In this document: positions 10,461 to 21,152 of the stretch, piece by piece
Numbering within the stretch: the first letter of the stretch is position 1
Layout of the letters: every line of letters starts with the position of its first letter
Assembly: GCA_026120035.1 (NCBI GenBank)
Contig: JALRME010000007.1
Location: 496,001 to 560,000 of the forward strand
DNA: 64,000 nt
DNA from: Coleophoma eucalyptorum
Taxonomy: Eukaryota; Ascomycota; Leotiomycetes; Helotiales; Dermateaceae
Direction: 5' to 3'
Notes under the pieces: generated by a model
What the model was told of the DNA's origin: nothing
The model's database searches: none
What the model saw: only the letters and a program-made list of their open reading frames with translations
Translations under genes and position numbers: made by a program

Positions 10461-12527
10461 TCAGGTTCTTCTTCTCCGAATCCAAACTCCTAACCCTCTA
10501 TCCGGAAACAAGCCACCCTGCTTCCCCAGATTTGGCATAGGCCTTCCATTCTTCTCCAAAGCCTCCTCATCAATCTTCACGTCCAATCTCAGCAACAGCG
10601 CTGCCAGACCACCCAAAATCTCATTCGTAGCAAAATGCCGTCCAGGACAAAGTGTCGTTCCGCCGCCGAAGGGCCGCATCGACAACATCCTCTGCTGCGT
10701 CTCTTTAGATTTCGGACCGGAGATGGGCTCGACAATTTTATGCTGCTTAGAGATCTCAGCTTTGGCGTTATCCTTGGTATGTGAGAAGGTCTCCGAAGCA
10801 TATGCCGTCTCAGCCTCCATATTCTCCTCGATCCGATGCTCCTCCTCGCGCTCATCGCCATCCAGGAACCGCTCCGCCCAGAACTCCTCCGGCGCTGAGC
10901 CGGGCATGCCGTCGATCGCCCACGTGCGAGCATCCATTTGCAGCGTGCGTGAATGCACAATCACCATGCTGCCTTTCAGCAGCTTGTATTCGCCTAATTG
11001 GCAGTCCTCGCGCACTACGCGAGGTGACGGCGAGGCAGTGGCCCAACGAAGGGCTTCAAGAAGGACGGATTTCAGCTTTGGCGCTGTGGTTACAGATACC
11101 ATGTTGAAGGTATTGGGGCCTGTTTGAGCGGTGCTGATCTCGGACTGCAGGGTACCGAGGAGCGTGGGTGAGAGAACGGCTTGGTTCATCACTTGCATGG
11201 CGATGGGGATGGTGTTGGCGCTGAGCTGTGGGGAAAGTATAAGCAGGAATATTCTGCAAGTCTCAAGATATACCTTCAGGATTTCAAGGGAAGAAAAAGG
11301 AGGAAGAACAAGAAGAGAGCTGGACTTACACCCCACAAAAACACCGACTCGTTCCCAGCTCGAGCTTTAGTACTGATGCCCTGCTTGATCAAATACTTGG
11401 CCCTCACAGCAACCCATTGCAACCCCCAGTAAGGATTCCAATCATCCGTCTCTTTGATCTCGCCTCTCTTCTCCGCTGCTAGTGCCTCGTCTTCCCATTT
11501 CTCAAGATACTCCCACGCCTCATCGCGCAGGGCCCAAGCCTTCGGGATTGCAAACCGCGGCATCTTGGTCAACAAGCTCTGGAAATGCGCGTCGAACTCC
11601 CACAACCAATCTTCAATGCGCGGCCAAATCGTGAAGATGTTGCTCCCGAACAATGCCACAATGGATGCACGTGTCCAGGTCTTTTTCACAAACTCGCACA
11701 GGTCCATCTGGACCCATTCATAGCTCTTCTCGTCGTCTTCCGGGAACGTAGTGTCGATTTCCTTGCAGATCGTCTCGATGAACAGACTAGTGAGTTTTTC
11801 CAGACTCTCACCCGTGAGAGCGGGCCCGGACATGCGGTGCAGATCATACAGCACACGGCGCCCGTCGTCTTTGAAGCCGGGGGTTCGCTTCTCGACTTGA
11901 GCGCCCATCTCGAGGATCTCGAGGTCGGAGCGGTTGGCGCCGATGATGCCCCATGTCATGAGATTGAATGGGTCAAAGATGAAGTTCTTGGAGCGGCGGT
12001 AAATCTGCGATGCTAGCTTGGTGTCGAACACCAAGTATAAGTGCTGACCGGCGACCTGCACCGTGGCTGCAGGACTGTCAGGATGTAATGACCTTTTATT
12101 TTTCAAATGTTTAGCTATGTCCTCACAGTTTGTTTTCTCTGAATCTCTCAGGAGCTTGAAAGAAGTCACAGTATATGTATTGCCGATATCAGAAATCAAT
12201 TGATATCTCCTCCTTGAAAATGAAACAGAAACCAAAGAAACCCTGACAGATACAGGCCCAAAGTTTGGGGGGGGGGGGTAGACAAAAGCATCCTCACCTG
12301 ACCCATTCCGTAAAGCCATTGATATCATTCATAAATGCCATTCCATGGCCCAACCAAGGCAGTAGATACGGCACCAAAGGTGGTTCACCCGGCGCAATAC
12401 GTCTGTAGCCAGACCAGTAACTGATCACGGCAAGAGGGAGAGTGAGACTAAGGATCCAGAAAAGGATTGAATGCTGAGAAAGAGGTTGCGAGAGAGCCGT
12501 CACATGTTGATCGATGGTTGAATTCAT
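10461..12527 (-). CDS. Microsomal cytochrome P450 (CYP7/CYP8-like)
   Basis: Haem-thiolate monooxygenase expected on the ER membrane. Three exons: 12527-12298, 12092-11330 and 11225-10461, with introns of 205 and 104 bases, giving 585 residues. The N-terminus has one membrane span (about residues 20-42) followed by a Pro-containing linker (APGEPPLVPYLLPWLGHG). The I-helix region is WGLSANT, the ExxR motif is EALR (residues 388-391) and the haem-binding loop is FGGGTTLCPGRHFA with ligand Cys524. The overall pattern resembles the fungal group annotated as 7-alpha-hydroxylase or prostacyclin-synthase-like P450s; the substrate cannot be read from sequence. Unusual: about 50 charged residues (rich in Glu, Lys, Ser) lie between the ERFLDG segment and the haem loop, where most P450s are much shorter. 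Intron 1 contains a C12 run on the coding strand. No neighbouring biosynthetic genes are evident. Confidence 0.93.
12267..12278. repeat. G12 homopolymer inside P450 intron 1
   Basis: Twelve consecutive G on the plus strand (C on the coding strand) within the first intron of the P450. It may be length-variable. Similar runs occur at 36265-36274 and near 57809-57818. Confidence 0.9.
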
Positions 12528-13181
12528 ACTTGCGGTGCTTCACCTGACCAGGGGGCCTGACGTAGGTTTGCACAATTTAAGCAGCTGGACGAATCGTCTC
12601 TTATCTCATTTAGTCCAAGCGAGGAAAGGGGGTTCTTCGACGGCGGTTGAAATGAAGGAGGATGCAGTCTGATGTTGAGCGATGGACTGGCGATTTCCAC
12701 AAAGATACCAGCAGGTTGATACATGTCAGCAGGGAAAAGACAACAAACCATGATGTCAAATGCCGTCTTAAACTCTAGTGTACAAATGGAAAGTGCCGGA
12801 TGTCACAGTTCCCGAGCTGTGACGGACTCGAAACAAGCGGGACTAAGTATTTGCTCGCTTACAGTCTGTCAGGTCAAAGCTAGCGAGCTTTGGTGCCGGC
12901 GGATCTCCCGTTACAGTCATCAGCGAATAGCGAATCACTTATTGCCTGTCAAGTAAGGGACATCGACTGTTAACGACCGCGCATTGCACGTGTTTGGCCT
13001 AAGTACTAGTACCTGGGAAGGATATGGTCGTTGCGTGAAAAATCAAGAACCCTTCTATTAGCAAATGCTAGCTACATGTACTTTCGAACGCCTCCATATA
13101 AGTTACGTGCTGTCAAGCTCAATTATGTAATAACAGAATAACACCCCTTCCTGGTCCCGTAGTCCCGCTTAATTATACCCA
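12528..13181. other. Intergenic region upstream of P450, downstream of myosin
   Basis: 654 bases holding the P450 promoter (it reads leftward) and the 3' end of the myosin gene. A CACGTG box lies near 12987-12992. No coding potential is supported. Confidence 0.6.
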
Positions 13182-16100
13182 TTACAAGAACCCTTTACTC
13201 ATACTCATTTGTCGACTAAGACTGCTCTTTCTCTTGGGGATATCAATTCCCATGGCTCCCGCATCGCTACCGCTCCATTGACCACTTCTCCTGATCGTCC
13301 CCTGGCTTCGAGATTTATAGCCTTCGAGTTCACGTTCAAGCCGGAGAGCTTTCTCTCGCTCCTCGCGCAATTCTCGCTCCGCCCGGCGTGCTGCTAACTG
13401 GTTGGCCGAATCACTGGATTGCAGTTCGTCGATGGTTTTAAGTAACTTCTCGGCCTTGTCTCGAGATCTGGAAATGTCCTCTTGCAGCTGGTTGTTGATT
13501 TTGTCCCGGCGATCTATCTGCTGTTGAAGGTCCTTGACAGTACGATCAACATTCCGAACTGAACGTTGAGACTTGCTACGTTCTGTCTCTTGAGCCTCAA
13601 GCTGAGCCTCAAGCTGCGAAAAGTTAGTTCCTATCATCGCTAAGATTTTGTCTAGCATACCTCTTGAACTCGTCCGTGCAAGAATCTGACGTCTTGACTA
13701 GCACTAGAATAACCTTTTGTCTCTAAATCTATGAGACGGACTTGCACTTCTTTAAGAGACTTCTCCAACGCAGCCTTCTCGGTCGACAGTCGAACCGTGA
13801 GCTCTCGCTCAGCGACAATGTCTTTCTGCATTTCGGAAGACAGGGCTTCAGATCGTCTCATCTTTCCGACCGCAGCTGCTGCGATGTCTTCTTGATGAGC
13901 TAGGCTAGACTTTAAGTCTAGAAGCTCACGGTCCATGCTAGCAGCATTTCGGAGGGAGGGGCTCTCGCCGCGAGCAAGATCTTCTAAGCCATTCTTGGCC
14001 TCTTCCAGACGTGCCTCAAGGCCGCGCTTTTCACGTTGAAGCATATCTCTTTCTGCTACAGCGTCATCAACCGATGTTCTCAAGTTTCGGACCTGAGTAA
14101 GAAGAGACACGACCTTTCCTTGGGCTTCATTATGGGCATTGACTGCTTCATCACGAGAGCTCGAGAGATCAGCTAGCGTCGACTCAAGCCTGGCTTTCTC
14201 CTTCGACCAAGTTGAGCTGTTCAGTACTTCATCATCCCATTTCGAACGGAGTTCATCTAGCTCTTCCCGGAGTCGTGTGTTTTCCGCTTGCTTGAACAGC
14301 TTTTCTTCCCGAGCAACATCCAATTCATTGGTGAGAGTAGCAAACTCAGCCTGGTACTTCTTCCGGGTCTGCTCCATGCTGGACTCTTTATCTTCAATTT
14401 CCATGGCTCTTTGACTACGGTAATCTTCAAGCTCATGTTGCAAGCGTTTTCTGGCCTGAAGCGCCCCTTCGAGATCGGCAGAGAGATCCTCAACTCTCTC
14501 CTCAAAGCTTTGGTTCTGTCTTTGCAGATCTTCGATGGTAGCATCCGTTTGTTGCCGCTCAGACATAATCTCTGCACAACTCTCTTCTGCTTCCTTGGCC
14601 TGAGATCTAGCGAATTGTTCGGCGCGATTGGCCTTCATAACGGCAATTTCAGCCTGCTCCAGCTTGCTGAAGTACTCATCTGCACGGCTCTTATACAGGG
14701 ACAAACTCGAAGAGACATCTACTAATCTCGAAGATTCTGCGTCAAGTCGGATCTGGAGATCTGCAAATTCCTGCAATAGCTGGTTTCGACTCGAAGTATC
14801 TTGCTCTCGTGTGAGTGCCATTTCCGCTAGATCAGACTTTGCATCTCTGAGGTCTACCTCAAGAACAGCACGAGTGTGCTTGAGATTCTCAAGATTACTT
14901 TTAGCATCACGCAGTTCAGCAACAGTCTCGTTGTGCACGTGAAGTAATGACCTTCGGGAGTCTTCCTGGTTGTTAATGAGATCAAATAACTCCTCATGTG
15001 ACTTCGTCTGTACATCACGCAGTGAAAGCTCGCCCGTCTGAATGCTCTTCTCAAGCGAGGATACTTTCTTTGCAGAATCATCTAACATATCATGTAATCT
15101 GCTATTAGCCTGCTCAAGCTTCTGCACCCGGCGAAGAGAGGGGCTATCTTCTTGCCATACTTCTCGAGATGGCGTTGGGGTAGATCTATCAAGCTGAGCC
15201 TGAAGGTGTCGGTTTTGCATCTGAGTCAGCTGAAGCTGGTTCTGTAGCTCTTCTACGTCTGCCTTCAAATCCATTCGATTGTTGAAGCTCAGAATATCTG
15301 CTGATCGATCAGAGCGACCAGAGTCATGTGCAGCATCGCCCCCGTTGCTGGTACGGCGCCGTGTTGGCGTAGATATATTGGATTTTGACCGAGAATTAAT
15401 CTTTCTGAGAAGTGTCGGGGATTGTGAAAGCTGGTTGGGATTGATTTCTTCAAGCTTAGGCCGACTGGTAGATCTGTCAAAGTCCCCAAACTCTTCTTCC
15501 GCCAATCTCTTTCGCATTTCAGCCAGCTGTGTCTCCGCTGAATCGCGACCAGCCTTCTGTACTCGGAGGTTCTGGTATAACTCCTCTACCTTTCGCGTAA
15601 GATCTATGACGAGATTTGGGTTTGGGCTTGGGGTTCTCTCATTGACACCGTCATATGAAGGCACAGGTTGATTTACATCAGAGTCGAGAAGCTTCAACAA
15701 CTTGATGATATCCTTATCCCGTGTCTCAATAACTTGTTGTAGTTGTCGAGAGAGAGATTGGGCTTGAGTGCGTAATTGTCGTTCATCTTCAAGTTTGCGT
15801 TGGGACTCTGCCAGCTGAGTTGTGAAGGTTGACTTCTCCATCTCGATATTTCGGCTCGTCTTATGTTCTCGTGCCACCTCATGATTCAGGTCTTCCAAAT
15901 TGAGTTCAAGCTTTTCCTTCTGTTTCTCAAGAGAAGCTAGAGCCAGTTGCGCATCGCCAAGCTGTCTGTTCAACTTCTGATTCTGTTCTTCGACCTTTGC
16001 TTTCTCTCGTTGGAGTGTCATAACTTGAGTTCGTGAGTTTTCGGCAGCCTTGCTTCCGGATCTGGCAAGCTCTAGGCCCTTTTGCTGCAGTTTGTTCAGA

Positions 16101-19100
16101 AGGGAGCGGTTATCATTCTCTGAGGCCATCAACCGACTCCTGATAGTGTTGAGGTCTCGCTCCATCCTCTCCTTCTCTTGGTCGTTCTTCAAGCCAAACT
16201 CACCAGATTCAAGAATAGTCTTGTTGAGGTCCTCTACTTGTTCATTTAGTCGCTTGCACTCCTCCTCAAACCATGCTAGACGTGCTTGTTCCGCCTCAAG
16301 ATCTCTCATCAAACTTGCCTCACGCTCACGAGCCTGCTTTGAAGCAGCTCGTTCATTTGCATATTCAGCCTGAATTCTTGCTTCCTCAGCAGCTGATTTG
16401 GCTTCTCTCAACTTTCGGATTTCTGTGCGTGCTTGATTGCGTTCATTCTCGGCAGTTGTCCTAGCCTCCATAGCTCTCCTGAGCGTATCTTGTTGAACAT
16501 ACATCTCCTTCTCGATAATGATCTTAGCCTCGTTGAGCTCTTGGTACTTCTCTGTGAGTTCGCTATACTTGTGTTCCGCAAGGAGTTGCACATCATCTCT
16601 AGATTGACGCTCCACACTGAGATCACGTTGTACATCAGACAGCTGAGTTTTTAGGTCTGCGATTTGAGACTCGAGCATTTTACGATTCTGACCGGCCTGA
16701 GCATCTTCGTTCAGTCGTGCCTCAAGTAACTTCTTGGCGTCGGCGGCTTCTCGTTCTAGTTGGGACTTCTGTGACTTCATAGTGAACATCTCGGCTTGGA
16801 CCTCGCGTAGGCGGTTCACAACAGTCTCCTTGTCCGCAGCTAAAGCCTTCTTTTCGCTGTCGAAGTGCTCACGTTCTGCCTCGTACTTTTTGTTATCAGA
16901 GCGCAGTACGGCCAACTCGCTCTCTTTTCTCCTGACTAGGTCCTCATATCCTGTGGAGGTGGCGGAAAGTTCTGAAAGCTGCTGTTGGACTCGCCGATGG
17001 TCATCTTGCAGTTGTCTTTCGCGAGACTTTGTCAACTGTAATTCCTTGGTGGTAGTGGTAAGCTTGACGTCTAAGTCATGGTCAACCTTTAGCAGCCGGC
17101 CTTCCAAATCTTGGACTTTACGGTCCTTCAATTTCAATTGACTCTGCATCATGTTGACTTCCTGGGATAATCTTGCTTCTTCCGCGCTACGCTGTGATTG
17201 GCTGTGAGTAAATTCGTCAAGCTGGGCATCCAAAATATCCAGCTTTTCTAAGAGCTCCCTCTTTTCAGACTCCAACTTCGAGATGATAAGACCAGCCTGT
17301 TCTAATTGCGCCTTCCATTCTTCGGCCTGCTGCTCTGCTCTTTTCTTTGCTTCAAGTAAATCGTCTAATTGATCCTCAAGTTTTTCTTGGTCATCTATGG
17401 CACCAGCAAGCTTGTCACTAAGTTCAATTTCGCGGCTTTGAAGGCGCTTGAAGATTTCCTCCTTATCCAAGGCGAGTGCACGCTCGCTCTCAAGAGTTTG
17501 TTGGATCTTTTGCATCTCTGTATGAGCATTCCGACGCTCTTCGTCAAGCTTTTGTCGGTCTGCAGCCTCTTGTTTCATCTTTTCGTTGAGTTTCTGGATC
17601 ATTTCATCTCGTTTCTTCACCTCGCCCGAAGTACGCGTTGCTCCCAGTAAAGGCTTCATCTTGACAAGTAGACGCCACCAAGGATTTTCGGATAGATCCT
17701 GGTAAACTCGGAAATTATTTTGGATGATTCGAGTGGCTTCAGCTCTGTACAAACGTTTGTGTGCAATACGTCGCTGGATGAACCCACGTGCCACGGACTG
17801 GAATCTTGACATTATCTCTCGAATCAAAGCATCTCTTTGCTCTTCAAGCTCTGCCAACACGCCAGCCCGGAAGAATACCTTCGTTAGTCCAACACGGAAT
17901 AATGACTTGTCCAGAGCAAGCTTTTCCAGCATGAGACTTGCTGCCATTTGCCCTTCTACGTAGCCTTTGGGCATGTTCCTGCACAGAACTTCGTATCGTT
18001 GCCTAAATTCAGAGAATGGAAGTCTGTTTGGAAATCCTGTTCTCGCGATTCTTATTCCTTCTAGCACACCATTGCAGCGAAGTTGGTCAAGAACAAGTGG
18101 CGCACTCAATTGCTTTGGCTTCTTTTTATGATTAGGAATAATACAACGCACAAAATGAGGGTGCGTGGAGTGTAACTGTGACATCAGGCTCGAAAGCTGC
18201 TCTTTGTGTCGTTGTGCAACAGTTCTGAAAAGTCCCTTTTTGACACGGCTTCTTGATGCTCCAAAGTCGTCATCTCCATCCGCACAGTCAGCGAACAGCG
18301 TGGCGACATGTTTGTCAGTTGAAGCTGCCAGAAGACGTGTGACATTATCATTCAGAGGATCTTTGTTCTTCTCCAGCCAACCTTCTGTGGTATATTCGAC
18401 CTCCGCGGCATAATGCGTAAGAAGAAATCCTTGACCAAGTCTGGAAGGGCGGTACTTAGGCGTCTTTCGGTCCCAAAGAAAATGGAGCTTCTCCGTGAAA
18501 GATTTGTCAGTAGCTTTGGGCATGACTGAGTCTTCGTCTAAGCATGAAAAGATACCAATAGGATTAGACAGTTCAATGAGGTCAATTGTGGGCTGTAGAT
18601 CGTGCCCAAAATCAATGAACTTCCATTCAATTTGCTCTCGGGCATATTCTTCCTGTTCGAGGACAAACATGTGATGATTGAAAAACTGTTGCAGCTTTTC
18701 ATTCGTATAATTGATGCAAAGCTGCTCAAAGCTGTTCTCCTCGAAGATTTCGAACCCAGCAATATCGAGAACACCAATAAAATGGGAATCATCTAGACCC
18801 ATTCCATTCCTATCGAGCTGGCGGTTAATGCGGGTAACCAGGTCACCAAACCCACGTTCGTAGATGCCTTTCGAAAGAGCATCAATTGCAAGCCTTACTT
18901 GCTCAGGGGTTTGAACCTTCTCCACCCACTCGCGGCCAGCTTTGACTCGTGGATGCAGTAGACCCTGTAAGAACGGTTCTAATGGTATGCCCATTAGTTT
19001 GCAAACTTTCTCGGCTTCAGCACGGGCATCTGGTGCCAGACGTGCTTGGTCTGCTGCTCGACTTTCCTTCATAACAGTGATGTTTCCAAGGTGAAGTACT

Positions 19101-20439
19101 GCGGCAATAGTGCGAAGTATCGACAACTGCTCTTTGTTTGAGAATCCCATAATGTTGAAGGCTTCAATTAATGAATTCCATTCATCTCGATCTGAAATGC
19201 CAGAAATAGTGTCATGGCCGTCCCTGGTATATGCAAAGTCTTCCACGTCCTGTCCATCGATGAAGAATTCCTGCTTCATTTTTTGATCCGCCCCTTTTAG
19301 TAGCTGATAAAAAACATGATAATTACGCTCGTGAGAGTTTAATCTTACAACGCGGGACTTCTCTAGGAGATACCAGTCGATAAAAGCGCCTGCGATAGCT
19401 CCAGCACGAGTAAACTCAATGCGGATAAACTTTCCAAAACGGGACGAGTTATTATTGCGGACAGTTTGAGCGTTTCCAAAGGCTTCCAGAATCGGGTTTG
19501 CACGTAGGATTTGTTGCGACAAGTTCGAGTGTTGCACTTTATTCTTAACAGGTAGGTCGGAATGGGCGACTGCTGCGAGATATTGGATGACTTTCTTGGT
19601 GTTCTCCGTTTTCCCAGCGCCAGATTCACCAGTAACAAGAATACTCTGGTTTTCTCCTTCATCAACGAGATTCCTGAATGCTTCGTCTGCCATGGCAAAA
19701 ATGTGTGGCTTCGTCTCCTCTCGACTCTGGCCCTTGTACATGTTGATGTACTCATTGGTATAAATTGGAAGTGGACAATAAGGGTTTATTGTAACCAGGA
19801 AAAGTCCAGAGTATGTATAGATCAAATCGGCCTGATATCTTGAGTGCAGATTATGCACAACCGACGCTTCATTCAAATGCGTCAGTTCCGCCATATCATC
19901 TGCCTTATCGAATTTGGCAGGGTTGACCTTATCAACAGTGTCACCGTCTACTTCTCGTTGCTGTGCTGCTTATTAGCATTTCCCCGTGCTGTAGAGGAGA
20001 GATAAGAACCTACACTGCCATCATCGCACTGAACAAGTATATAATTATTTTCAAGTTCTTCTACAACCCAGCCTTTGACAAACGCAGCCTGTGGATCCTT
20101 CAACCATACATATCTTTTGCCTGAAAAATCATTCTCGCCTTCAATTCCCCGGACAAGTTCTGGCCCATGGCGCATCTCTTCGGTTTTGATGAATGAAGGC
20201 GCAAAGGTATTTGATGATGGTGCCGTCTTTGAATCTGCGCGGTGGCGTGTTGTCCCATTGCTGGGGGAAACTATGGACGTTAAGGAGGCAAATGAATTAT
20301 TGCGGTTATGCGTTGGGCTTTGTGCTGCTACAAATGGTGAAGACATTACCAAGGACTTAGGCCTGCCATTCACACTGCCAGTACTTGGCGATGGTGAAGT
20401 TGTCCTTGCAAAGGGATTATTACGTTTCTGGGAGGCCAT
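13182..20439 (-). CDS. Myosin II heavy chain (cytokinesis/septation motor)
   Basis: Conventional class II myosin, the actin-based motor of the fungal contractile ring and septum (MYO2/MyoB type). Three exons: 20439-20014, 19960-13661 and 13613-13182, with introns of 53 and 47 bases in phase 0; 2,385 residues. Order: a Ser/Thr-rich N-terminal extension (about 1-85), an SH3-like N-domain with YVWLKDPQAAFVKGWV, then the motor domain with KADDMAELTHLNEASV, P-loop GESGAGKT (residues 253-260), switch I NNNSSRFGKF, switch II DIAGFEIFEENSFEQ and a second-nucleotide-site region HFVRCIIPN. A neck with IQ-like RFQSVARGFIQRRIAHKR and the WWRLLVKMKPLL junction precedes a very long heptad coiled coil. The C-terminus is a short basic Ser-rich tail (RKSSLSRQMSMSKGF), a possible phosphorylation target. 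The motor is intact. It is divergent from the Red1-like gene. Confidence 0.97.
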
Positions 20440-21152
20440 CTTGTGCGACTTCGATATGGGGCCAGAAGATGGTATTCAGCCTGGTTGTCGAGTGCATTCA
20501 ACGTTAAGCCATCAGGTCATTAGCCAGCGTGAGGTACAAAAGGAGAACTGTTAATCGCCCAGATAATAGAGATAAAAGGCAGCGATTTGATCAAAAACGT
20601 GGTCGCAAATGCAATCATACAGTCCTAGTCGTGAAGTCGTAATGAGTTGGAGGTGGAAGTGGAACTGTCGTCATACTGCCATTCAATATGGGTTTGTTTA
20701 TTCTGGCTGCCGGAAAGGTGAACTCTGAGTGGTCTGTGCCAGCGGATGTCAACAAAGCTAAAATGAGAGCGCGCCTGGGTTGTCTTGTCATCACGTGATG
20801 AAGCTATGACCTTAAGCGCCTTTGCTCTATCCGCTGCGGCGCTAATTATCCAAATCTTGACGCTCGAGTTGAATATTCTTCCTTCTCATAAGACGTCCCC
20901 TCTGTCGACATACGCCCACTTGATCGATTCTGTTCCAGTTATCAGGCAGTGTCTGAAGTGACAGTTCACCAGCGCGTTTCATTCCCTGCTAGATCTGTCT
21001 GAGATAATTCGACCGCGTTGCGTTCTTTATTTTGCCTCTTTCCTTTGTCGCATTTGTTCATCGAGCTTCATCGAAGCGTGTTTGGAACATTCTCCTCCAT
21101 ACTAACCCTCAAGCCTTTCTGAAAACCAATGCGATATTCTTGAGATTCTACG
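20440..21152. promoter_or_regulatory. Divergent promoter of myosin II and Red1-like gene
   Basis: 713 bases between the two start codons. A 14-base perfect palindrome with a central CACGTG sits roughly mid-way (20788-20801; see separate entry). The right half is pyrimidine-rich, as is usual for leaders of well-expressed fungal genes. No open frame with domain character is present. Confidence 0.7.
20788..20801. promoter_or_regulatory. TCATCACGTGATGA palindrome (E-box/Cbf1-type)
   Basis: Perfect 14-base palindrome around CACGTG, containing TCACGTGA, which matches the preferred site of Cbf1/CPF1-type bHLH factors (general knowledge). It lies 351 bases upstream of the Red1-like ATG and 348 bases upstream of the myosin ATG, so it could serve both genes. 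Binding is inferred. Confidence 0.6.
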
